A stretch of DNA of 64,000 nt, taken from contig OY282559.1 in NCBI GenBank assembly GCA_958295665.1, positions 249,732,764-249,796,763 of the forward strand, read 5' to 3'. The position numbers and the translations under genes were made by a program. The notes under the pieces are model-generated. The model saw only the letters and a list, made by a program, of their open reading frames with translations. It was not told the origin of the DNA and searched no databases. The stretch is from Tipula vernalis. Taxonomy: Eukaryota; Arthropoda; Insecta; Diptera; Tipulidae. This document shows positions 47,302 to 57,224 of this stretch, piece by piece. Every line of letters begins with the position of its first letter. Within the stretch, counting starts at the first letter, position 1.

Positions 47302-49275
47302 ATGAAAAATGGAAAAACAAAGACTACGACGCGAAAATCAAACTAATGATCAAAGACAATCAAATAACGCGAGACGTCGACAAACCAGTATTGCCGTTTC
47401 AGTGAACAACCACAGGATAAACTTTTTTCCAACTTCTGTCAAAATGGAAAAGCTGTGTTAGAACCCATTTCAATTTTACCAATAATTCAGAATCTTATGA
47501 CCAAAAAACACGAACATATAGCAAATTTCTTAGACAATGTTCGACCAATAAACAATTCGTTGGCATTTGCGTCTATATGGGTGCAAACATAAAGCCGCCT
47601 CTAGGATATGGACAAATGTATCATAGAGTTGAAACATTAAACGAAACATGTGAGCAGTGCTTAGGAATTAGGGAAAATGCACAACCACAACTAATGCAAG
47701 AGTTTAGTTTATTAATGGCCACAATAAATCCATTTGTACAGGCATATAAAATGCTTTATGAGGTAGAACAAGAGCCCGTTGGCGATGCTTAAGAAAACGA
47801 TACAAATCTTCTTTTGATTTCAATGACCTTAATGCAAGACTGGAAACTTGATCAAGTACTACATAATACTCCGATATCATTTAAATGATGTAAACCTACG
47901 AAAAACTGAGAGAATCAGTGTACTTGATCCTAATTTAGAACCATGGAATGCGAAATGGAGGGAAATAACTAATAATTTGTTGGAAGACCAGTCTCCGATA
48001 TTTCGTTCCGATTTAGTCGCAAGGGTCTTAAAATTATAGCTCCAAGAATTGCGAAGGTGCGTGTCATTGAGTTTCAAAAAAACGAAGGCTAACTCATGTC
48101 CATATTCTTTTGATTGTTATAAACGTAAATAAACCAAAATATGCAGAAACCATCGATAAATTCATTTCTGCGGAAAGTCCCGATATTGACATTTTTCCAA
48201 GGTTTCATGCTATTGTAATGGGTATCCAAAATACAAGCGAACCGCTTTTGGTAGTGCAATAAGACAGTGGACAATTCACGGATTGTTTCGTATAATCCAC
48301 TTTTAAGTCTCAGATTTAACTGCCATATTAGTGTCAAATAAATGCCATATTGTGAGACTGCCAATCCACCTCCCAGATAATCAAATGGTCTTATTTACCG
48401 AACAAATCATCATAGAAAGTGGTATCTAGGCGATATTTATATCCCGACATCCCAAATCATTATGTATTTGACAAAATGAATGGTGCATGGAAACTTCGAC
48501 AAAGAAATGGAAATATTACCATTGTACGAATGTTTTCGGTTAATTTGATGGATATCGAAAGATTTTGCCTATGTTTACTTCGTCACGTTCCTGGAATCTT
48601 ATCTTGCCAAGACTTGAAGACACTCAATGGCTACACAAGTGCAATATCTAAAGAATCGACTAAAAAGCGGCTAAAGAAGTGGTTTATTTAATGACAATAC
48701 TACATGGGAAAATACATTATCAGATGTTATTTCAGCAAGCATGCAGATTTATTTAAAAAATTTAAAAAGCACCTGTGTGATGATTACGTTTACAGAGATC
48801 ATACTGATGAATGCACAGTTTGTGAGATCTTTGATTTATGAGATATTCAGACAAATCTAAAACTACATGGTAAACAAGTTCTGACTTTGGACTACCAACT
48901 CCTCCTGCTGATTTAGGAGAGCCGGTGCAATATTACGATGCACATATCCAGAAAGAAATCGGAGATGCTATGCAATATAAATTAAATGAAGAACAGAAAA
49001 TATCTTTCCAAACCGATCTTCCACACCGATCATTTTTCATTGATGGTCCATATCTGTGTTGCTATGAATCCTGTGAATAAGTTTTGTAAAGAAATAATAA
49101 AAAACCGGAAATCTTCTGGCAGTAAAACGATGCTACTTGGTGAAGGTTTTAGAAAAACGTTACCTATAGTTGTATATGGTAGTTAATTGTTGAAGCTATC
49201 GTAAAATTTCATGTTCTGTTTGATAGTTTGATGTTCTCAAGCTCCAGAATAACGTACGTTCAGTCAATTCACAAT
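47302..49275 (+). pseudogene. Helitron Rep/helicase, N-terminal and Rep part
   Basis: Begins MEKQRLRRENQTNDQRQSNN (Arg-rich head). YGQMYHRVETLNETCEQC and INPFVQAYKMLYEVEQE (47600-47785) are the Helitron N-terminal domain; SPIFRSDLVARVLKL (47990-48040) and RVIEFQK lead to the Rep HUH motif THVHILL (48092-48112, reached after a frameshift). SYNPLLSLRFNCHISV, NHYVFDKMNGAWKLR and ERFCLCLLRHVPG follow, then LNEEQKISF and KTMLLGEGFRKTLPIVVYG (49130-49180, helicase). HUH Rep nicks DNA for rolling-circle transposition. Multiple shifts and stops; it is cut at 49275 by a transposon. Confidence 0.87.
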
Positions 49276-49277
49276 AT

Positions 49278-49916
49278 CCCAGTTGTACTTTGACTGAGCT
49301 ACCGAAAATTTTCGTGTGAGAAGGCATACAAAAACCATGAAACAGACGTATAAAAGTATAAAAAAAAATGTTCGGTACTTCAAATGTGTTTGTGTAATTA
49401 TAACTGTTCAGTTTGATCGCTAACTTAGCGCTTTTTGAGCTCTCAATTTGATCGCTGTATAAAAAATCGCGTACGCCACTGGCGAAAATAGCGATACTAA
49501 ATCAATCTGTTTGTTTTTTCCTTGTTTCATTATCATTCCAATTTGGATTTTCTAAACACTGATGTGCGTAGTGCGTTTTTGATTAACCCAAAAAAAAAAA
49601 AAAAAATACATAATAATTTTTTGGATTATTTTTCATAAATTTTACTCTCAAATAATGAAAATATTGTTTTATTGTAGATCCGAAATACGGTCTGGTGCTA
49701 TGTAGTGATAACAAAATTGATACACCATCTATCAAACAATTTCTGAACTAAATCGTATTACCAACACTACTTTACGCTACTTTCAATTGTATTCGTCTGT
49801 CATTCGTGCATTTTTAACGAAATTTAGTGTAAACTGATACTCAAATTGAGGTGTTCTCGAGCGCTCAATTTGATCGCTAAATCAGCGCTTTACGAGCACT
49901 CAATCATACAACTGGG
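49278..49916. mobile_element. 639-bp non-autonomous 'CCCAGTTGT' transposon
   Basis: Starts CCCAGTTGTACTTTGACTGA and ends GCACTCAATCATACAACTGGG, flanked by AT on both sides (49276-49277 and 49917-49918). The left end matches the right end of the 6.7-kb copy (complement of 56480-56723) over about 250 bp. The right end matches the left end of that copy (50010-50110). The two ends share only about ten terminal bases. It splits Helitron sequence. Confidence 0.82.
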
Positions 49917-50009
49917 ATAGTAATTGGTTACTTAGATTAGACGATGAAACTTTAACCAAAAATCATGATCTAGCCGACAACCGAGAGATTTTCAAAAACT
50001 GGGTAACAT
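49917..50009 (+). pseudogene. Helitron helicase slice between two insertions
   Basis: The frame reads SNWLLRLDDETLTKNHDLAD, matching the DWLLRxGDG region of Helitron helicases. This 93-bp slice shows that the two flanking elements are separate insertions into one Helitron. Confidence 0.7.
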
Positions 50010-51139
50010 CCCAGTTGTCCGATTGCGTGCTCGAAAAGCGCTAATTTAGCGATCAAATTGAGCGCTCGAAAAGACTTCATTTTGAGCATCAGTTTACACT
50101 ATATTTTGTGTAAAAATATACGAACGTAGTTCGATTAATATAATAGCGTAAAGTAGTATTGGTAAAATAATATATTTTAGATATTGCTTGATAGATGGTG
50201 CTGACATATTCGCAAAAATATGTCGATAACGTAGTGTTCCTTTTTTATTACTGCCACCAGATGGCATTTGAATTATTATTATTTTGAAATAAAACAAATT
50301 GAATTAGAATTTTTAATTCATTTATTGTTTTTACAAAACATTTCATAATTAAAAATTAAAAAAAAAAATTCGAAAGAAATTTAGGTAGTAGGTAGTTATA
50401 CAAATTTTTATACATTTCATAATCATTTATAATTAATAATGCGTTTTTTTTATTATGCACCCGGTTATGTGCCTTTCGAAATTCACACCTCAATGTCATT
50501 TGGAAACTTTCGATGCTGTCAACGGGGGACTTCCACGCATCTAAAATATTAGAGAAAAATATGCTTTAATTATTTTGCAATTAACATTACCTATATACAG
50601 TGCTGGTAAAAAAAAATTGGACAAACAAATTTATTGCAAATTGGAGTCTTTTTTTGCTAAAATTCAAAACTTTTGAAAGCAATTGGTTTATTGTTTCATT
50701 TTAAATACATGTATGACGTAATTTTTTGAAAAAAAAAAAAAAATTGACCTGCAATTTAGGGGCAAAACACCGAATAAAGCCAAAATATTCAAAATACGTT
50801 TGATTGGAGTTAAAGTAATGTAATAAATTAAACACTTATTTTTTATTTTTTTGTTTGTTTTTTATTGATTTATAGAAGTTCAATCTTTCATATTAATATT
50901 TTGTTGGACCGCCTTTTGCTTTTATTACACCGGTACAACCCCGCAACTGATGTGCAAAAAAATTGGGAAAGCAATTATTTTTTTTTACGCCTACCGTTCT
51001 TGGCCGTCATTAGGGTGCAGATGTTTTATTGCCTGTAATTTATTTTTTGAGTATAAATAGTGCATATTTTGTAAGATTAAGTTATTCTGTAAGTGATCCT
51101 AGACAAATAAAGAATAAAGTGGAATTTTAGTTAAAAAAA

Positions 51140-52257
51140 ATGGGAAAAGCTAGTGACCAGTGTAAAAGCAATATGTTGATTTTGGCGCGAGAAAATTTAA
51201 CCACGCATGAAATAGGTGATAGATTAAACATTCCTAAAAGTACTGTCGCGTGGAATATTAAAAAAAATGGAGAGATGGGCGGTACACAAAGAAAGAAAGG
51301 CTCTGGAAGGCCCAGAAAGACAACACCAGTGGAAGATCGTTTTATATTATTACAAAGTCGTCGGAACCGTTTTAAAACTTCATCGGACATAAGACAGGAT
51401 CTTGAGCGAGCAACGGGAAAAAAAATTTCAGCCGGCTTAGTGAGAAAAAAACTTGTTAAAGCTGGTTTGAGAGCACTTAAACCAGTCCAGAAGCCTGAGT
51501 TCACATTACTAGTGAAAAAAAAACGTTTGCTATGGGCCCAGGAGTATGTTAACTGCACTCCAGAGATGTGGAATGATGTGATTTTCTCCGATGAATCAAA
51601 ATTCAAGCTGCATGTTGGAGATGGAATAATTCTCGTATGGAGAAAACCTGGCGAGAGACTTAGCAACGAATGTCTTTTAAGACTTTCACCGAAAAAAGAA
51701 GGAGTTATGGTCTGGGGATGCTTTTCTGGAAATGAAACCGGTCGATTGTGCTTCCTTAGTTCCAGCGTTACAGCAGCTGTTTATCTGCAAGTCCTTCAGA
51801 ACGAATTTGAACCTTCTGCGTTAAAGCTTTTTGGCGAGACTTGCAAATTTATTTTTCAACAGGATAACGCTCCGTGCCATACCGCCAAAATTGTGAGTTA
51901 TTAATTTTGAATTGTAGATAGACAAATTGGCTTTCAGATAAACATAAATAATTTGTTAAAAACTTGTTTTTTTTTTTCTTATCTCTTCATTTAAAGGTAA
52001 AAAAGTACTTCGAAGAAAAAAGTATCGATGTGTTGAGCTGGCCCCCGTATAGTCCAGACTTAAATCCAATTGAAAATATTTGGTCTATAATGAAGCTAGA
52101 AGTAGCAAGGAAGCGCCCAGAATCGATTGAAGCTTTAAAAAGTTTGTTGATGATTTGGGAATCCATATCTCCTGAGACTTTGAAAAATTTATCAAATTCA
52201 ATGAATCGGAGGTGTATCGCTGTAATAAAAGCAAAAGGCCGTCCAACAAAATATTAA
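51140..52257 (+). CDS. Tc1 transposase, DD34E, with one intron
   Basis: ATG at 51140 to TAA at 52257 with an intron at 51893-51996; the spliced product is about 337 residues, the normal Tc1 length. HTH: ENLTTHEIGDRLNIPKSTV (residues ~16-34) and GRPRKTT (AT-hook-like). Catalytic residues: Asp in VIFSDESKF, Asp in FIFQQDNAPCHTAK, Glu in SPDLNPIENIW; 34 residues separate the last two after splicing (DD34E). It excises and inserts the element at TA. All motifs are intact and no frameshift is seen, so the copy may be functional. Confidence 0.92.
51893..51996 (+). other. Intron in Tc1 transposase
   Basis: Donor GTGAGT after ..AAAATT and acceptor after a long T-rich tract, TTCATTTAAAG. Removing it joins HTAKI to VKKYFEE, restoring the DD34E spacing; without removal a TAA at 51902 truncates the protein. 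Confidence 0.82.
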
Positions 52258-52762
52258 TATTAAAGATTGAACTTCTATAAATCAATAAAAAACAAAAAAA
52301 AAAATAAAAAATAAGTGTTTAATTTATTACATTACTTTAACTCCAATCAAACGTATTTTGAATATTTTGGCTTTATTCGGTGTTTTGCCCCTAAATTGCA
52401 GGTCAATTTTTTTTTTTTTTTCAAAAAATTACGTCATACATGTATTTAAAATGAAACAATAAACCAATTAGCTTTCAAAAGTTTTGTAATTTTAGCAAAA
52501 AAAAGACTCCAATTTGCAATAAATTTGTTTGCCCAATTTTTTTTTACCAGCACTGTAAATAGTTGTTACCAAACATAATTCCATTTATTCGTTTAAATTT
52601 CATAAATGAAATTTTTTTGTGAGTGCCCGAAAATTAAAACTGATCGACAGTTGATCAGATAATATGTTTTGGAATGCCACTGTAAGTCCTTTTCCTAAGC
52701 TAACCAAATTAGTGAGGTGATTCATCTGGAAATTGCAATACATGAATAAATTAATCTCAGTT

Positions 52763-53545
52763 TCAGGCATACATGCAATAATTAAATCTTACTATAGTAT
52801 CTCGGAAAGCACTGTTAATACATCTCGCTTCCAAATCCTCAAGTTCTTTGCTGGTTTTGATTGGGAACATCATTTTTATTTCATGATCCACCTCTGTGCT
52901 CCTGCCAGAATTTTGGTTGGTCAATCGTCGTGACAAGTCTTTGACAAGGTATGTCAATTCGTCTAGCTTTCTATTGGTTTTTTTCAGTTCCTCACTGCAA
53001 CAGCAAGGTTTTGGTGGCGAGTTGGAGGTATTTACCATAGGTACTGTGTTTAATGTCCCAGGTGTGGTAATTGTTGGTATCATTGTTGAGGATGATGTGA
53101 CTGGTATTTTTTCTGTACTTGATGTTGTCGTTGTATCTATGATGATTTTTTTAGTTTTGAAGGTTCGATTTCTTTATTAAAACCGATTAAGTTTAATGGG
53201 GGTGGTTCTATGTGTTTTTGTGTCATGGTCCACGATTTGTTGTAATATTTTATTTTGCATTTTTCTATAACAACAAGATTATTAAGAAAAAAAAAATAAA
53301 TAAATCGGTTACAGATGGAAATTTTATTACCTGGATGCAGGTAAATATTGCTGTTTGTCCTTTCCGTTGAGAGTTGTGTTAGGGTGTTCGGCGATTTTGA
53401 TGATATGGCAGGTATTGTATATGGTGATGGCGAATGGTTCTAGGTCTCTCTCAAATAACCGTTGAATTCGATCGGTGGCATTTGGTCTGTAGTATATCAA
53501 AATTATTTTATAACATAAATGTGTTATAATAATAAAATCAAATAA
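52763..53545 (-). CDS. DUF4806-type accessory protein (exons), in 6.7-kb transposon
   Basis: Minus strand. An upstream exon (about 53500-53337) reads RLFERDLEPFAITIYN and KIAEHPNTTLNGKD, ending before a GTAATA donor. The downstream exon (53083-52763) has CCCSEELKKTNRKLDEL (helical) and FPIKTSKELEDLEARC, the start of a DUF4806 domain. Such proteins accompany tnp2-like transposase genes in insect elements (recollection, not searched). The end of DUF4806 is not visible and a third exon may lie below 52763. Role unknown; DNA binding or complex assembly is a guess. Confidence 0.55.
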
Positions 53546-53689
53546 TACCTGACATGGTTAAGATTGGAAATAGTCTGTTGTGGTACTCTGCTTAAAACGT
53601 TGATGTCACATACTGTTTAAAATCTACTTCTTGGCTATCCATGCTCATGCTTAGTAATAAAAAAATATATTAGTATATTTTACTTGCAA

Positions 53690-55645
53690 TTAATTACCGC
53701 TTTGATGTAACAGCGGTATTAAAACATAATTATTTTTATAAAACAGCTTCATATATTTAAATTTAATTGCTGTAACAGAAAAAATCTCATTAGCATCTGA
53801 TATGTTGTTACACCGGATTATGCCAAGCGTGACCTGTGAATTTAGAGGCCTTGTGAAGAATGATGATATACCCTGAAATCGTCTGCCAATGACCATTGTA
53901 ACTCTTCCTTGATTTATAAATTCTGAAATCAGAAATGGGATATGGTCCGAAATACAACAGCATTTGTCAGCTTCTATATTTTTTAATACGAAAACATCAA
54001 ATTTAAAGATACCTGAATCTGAATCATGAGGTTCTCCACCTAATTTCATGTTCTTCAAGACGGTTAACAAGTTGTTGTAATATAAGGCTAGGCTTTCTCA
54101 CTAATTTTTTTAATTGTTGCATGTAATTTTCGAATTTATAAGCGGATAATGAATCTACACTACCGAACTGTGAAACGGAATCTGCGAGATGGAGAAGAAC
54201 ATGTACATTACAGCTAACGGTATGTTCGCCATAAATTTTAGGAAATATTTTAACAAATGCAGCTAACATTTTGTTCACTAAACTTATGTGATTCCTTGCG
54301 TCCCTTTGAGATATTAGTCTATAAGAACAATGCAAAAGAAAATGATTATAAATTTCTTCATTAACTATGTCTTTTAAGACAACAATACCAGTATATAAAA
54401 TGAATTGCCTTAATTTAGTGGCCTTCCACATTCTTAACTCATTTATAGACCTAGGTTTTCGAGCAAATTCTATAGGGATACTGCTTGCACAGTTCAATAA
54501 TTTTGAATCTATCGTGCATTTTCCATCCTGATTTAATTTAAATTCTAATGTTTCACGTTTAATTAGTAGAGTTAACATTTTTCGGACAACTCCAAGATCA
54601 ATGAGATGCATTGGGTCCACTACAAATTGAGAGATCATGCCTACATCTACACTTTCTAAAAGAGTGGGTGATATAAAATATTTAACACTATGTAGACTTG
54701 GAAAATCGCGATTTTTAAAAGTTAAATCAGAATAAAGCTGAGAAATACCTGTACTATATGTAACTCTTCTATTAACATACTTACCGGTTTGGTTAAATTT
54801 TGGACAACCGTGATAACTATTATGCCCCGATATGCCCATAACAAAAGATTTAGCAGGGGCATCGCAAATAAAACATCTAATTTTAAATCTTTTTCGCAAT
54901 TTATCTTTTGTCACATGAATTCCTGCACTAATCAATGTTCTAACCTCATTTACAAAATCTAGCAAAAAATCATCAATATTTTCAGGCTTCTCAGTCCCTG
55001 AATACCAATAATAAAAGGGGAAATATTTTTTTTATCCACGAAAGCGCCAAGAATGGGCCATAGCTGACGGTTGGAAGACTTATACAAGGTTAACCCATCG
55101 ATTCCAATATCTAACTCAATTTCTTCGACATGGTATAAAAAATCGTAATTAAGTTTTAATAAGTTTCGTTCTATACCAAAATGATAGTATTCCCCTGAGT
55201 TTACTTGGCGAGTTAGTATTTTTTTACTAGGGGTCCTAAGAAGCATTTTAGCTGTTTTTGGAACATTAACTTTATGCCTATTCAAAATACCTAACAATTT
55301 ATTTAACTTAACTCTACCAAACCCAGATTCGACTGCCCATTCCGCTAACTCTATCGTAAGTTTATTAGGAACTGCCGGGATTTCAGAAGAATTTTCATTA
55401 AAATCTTCCTCATCTGAAATTAATAATTCATCATCAATTTCTTATTCATCAAAAAAATGGCGATTAGGGTGATCTGCATCAACATCATCCACCACGTTGA
55501 CGTCATCCATTGAAACTTCAAAGAAGTCTAATACTGCTTTCTGATTAGAATCGAAATATATTTCAGTACATTCAGCTGCTTCGGCCTGCAACCTTCTGCG
55601 TAGTTGCTGATTCGACAGCAAAAATGCTGGTTTTCCTGTCTCCAT
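53690..55645 (-). pseudogene. tnp2-like transposase, one stop and two frameshifts
   Basis: Minus strand: N-terminus LLSNQQLRRRLQAEA (55610), acidic linker, VPKTAKMLLRTP and EIELDIGIDGLTLYKSSN with LWPILGAF (55130-55040), KIRCFICDAPAKSFVMGISG and HNSYHGCPK (CxxC/CxxC-like, 54880-54800), FVVDPMHLIDLGVVRKML, IPIEFARKPRSINELRMWKA, FILYTGIVVLKD, CNVHVLLHLADSV. The C-terminus (54070-53690) has SSFFTRPLNSQVTLG. Damage: TAA at 55442-55444, a shift in the homopolymer near 55020, and a shift near 54040. Otherwise complete, about 650 codons. Confidence 0.8.
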
Positions 55646-56726
55646 CTTCTAAAATTGTGTAATTTAAATTCAGAAAAAACATTACATCTTTTTGATTTCA
55701 ACTACAGCCATTGTGTATTGTGTTATGAAATTAAATATCTCGGCGGGATACTCGATCAAAAGCTTATATTCCACAAATATATAGAATTTTTTTTTTCAGA
55801 TATCGATACATGCGAGTAGTTACTTTACGATGGTTAAAATACAAATTAACATTAGCATTAGCACAATTTGCATTAATTATTTAGGTTAAGATAAAAAGAC
55901 AGATAATTTGGGTTTTAAAATTTCTCCTATAGCGCGTTTTTATGTAATTATTAATTAATAATTAATTTTACTTATGTCAATTTTATGAATTGAGAATCTG
56001 TGAATGAGAAAAATCTTTATTCATTTTTATTAAAACGGTAATAAATAAAATGGTGTACAACCAACGATCTTTTTAGGTACTTGGTGTGGTATATCTTCAA
56101 AAAAATATAATTTCTTATATTTATTAAAATTTTCCTAAAAATGCATAACAGATTTTCTCATTGACAAATTATCAATTAATAAAATTAACATAAGCAAAAT
56201 TAATTATTATTAATCACATAAAAACGTGCATTTAAAAACAATATAAAAAAATTTTAGCCATAAGAATATTTTTTCACAAGTCGCCATTGAATAGTCTAAC
56301 ACATTTTATTACAAAAATATAATAATTATCACATAATAATTAAATAATCACTGTACTTACATAGTTTGTTATTTTTTTATAAAATTATTTTTATGGTATA
56401 TGGCAAAATTATATTGCTCAACACGTCTTTTTATTATTAAAACAATTCAAGAATTATAAATGAAATAAAACAAACAAAGACGAACATTTTGATCTATTAT
56501 CGCTATTTATCACCAGGATCGTGCACTTTGTTTTACCGACTTGTCCGTTTGAGTGCTCAAAAACCGCTATTATAGCACTCAAATTGAACAATCACAATTG
56601 CGCACACACACTGGGAAAAGCCGAACAATACATTATGTACTTTTTTTTTATACGTCTGTTTCATGTTTTTTGTATGCCTTTTCACACAAAAATCTTCGAC
56701 TGCTCAATCAAAGTACAACTGGGATG

Positions 56727-57125
56727 GTAACTCGATTAATTGTTCGACAGCTGAAACCTAATTTAATAATTGCCGAAGTTTTAACGTAAAGTGCAGAAAA
56801 GGAAACTGTTTTCATTCCCAGAATTAACCTAGCGCCGATCAACCCAGACTTGCCGTTTATTTTGCGACGAAGACAATTTCCAATTAAATTGGCATCTGCA
56901 ATGGCAATCAATAAGTTTCAGTGACAGAGATTACAAAAGGTGGGCTCATTCTTATGCGAACCTGTGTTTGTCCATGGTCAATTATATATGGCATTATCAC
57001 GAGTCCGGAAATCCACGGATGCAAAAATTAAAATTTTAGATGGCCCCTATCAGGGAAACTTATTAGCGGGATCAAATGCAGTTTCTGCCAAAAATGTTGC
57101 GTACAAAGAAATTTTCTCGAAATAA
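56727..57125 (+). pseudogene. Helitron helicase C-terminal part
   Basis: Continues the Helitron after the insertion: VTRLIVRQLKPNLIIAEVLT (56730-56785), [20 protein letters not shown] (shifted), [16 protein letters not shown] (where NKSQGQT is expected, with a stop), then EPVFVHGQLYMALSRVRKST (helicase motif VI) and a natural stop after NVAYKEIFSK at 57123. About 150 residues between motif IV and this block are missing, so the Helitron was already deleted or lost DNA during insertion. The Helitron 3' end is not defined. Confidence 0.87.
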
Positions 57126-57224
57126 ACAATAATTACGCCCATATTACGGGGTTTGTTTAGTAGAAAATAAAACTGTAAACAACTCTCAAACTGAAACTTT
57201 AAAGCTGCTGGACGGATCAAAAAA

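Larger units (their letters stand above)
50598..52555 (+). mobile_element. Tc1 element, nearly intact, 343-bp inverted ends
   Basis: Termini CAGTGCTGGTAAAAAAAAAT, flanked by TA (50596-50597, 52556-52557). Arms 50598-50940 and 52213-52555 are inverted copies with only a handful of differences. The arms reach into the last codons of the transposase, so the left arm contains an inverted copy of the gene's 3' end. Near identity of the arms suggests a young insertion. Confidence 0.93.
50010..56723. mobile_element. 6.7-kb 'CCCAGTTGT' DNA transposon with tnp2-like genes
   Basis: Termini CCCAGTTGTCCGATTGCGTG (left) and, inverted at the right, AAGTACAACTGGG (ending 56723), flanked by AT (50008-50009, 56724-56725). 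GCGCTC and GATCGCTAA words crowd the left subterminal region. It encodes on the minus strand a tnp2-like transposase (55645-53690) and, downstream, a DUF4806-type gene (53545-52763). A 1958-bp Tc1 element is nested at 50598-52555; without it the element is about 4.76 kb. The gene content recalls CMC/EnSpm-type elements, but the termini do not start with CAC. Confidence 0.8.

Noticed and set aside
47877..48364. Minus-strand frames opposite the Helitron
   Set aside because: The plus strand carries Helitron motifs in the same interval.
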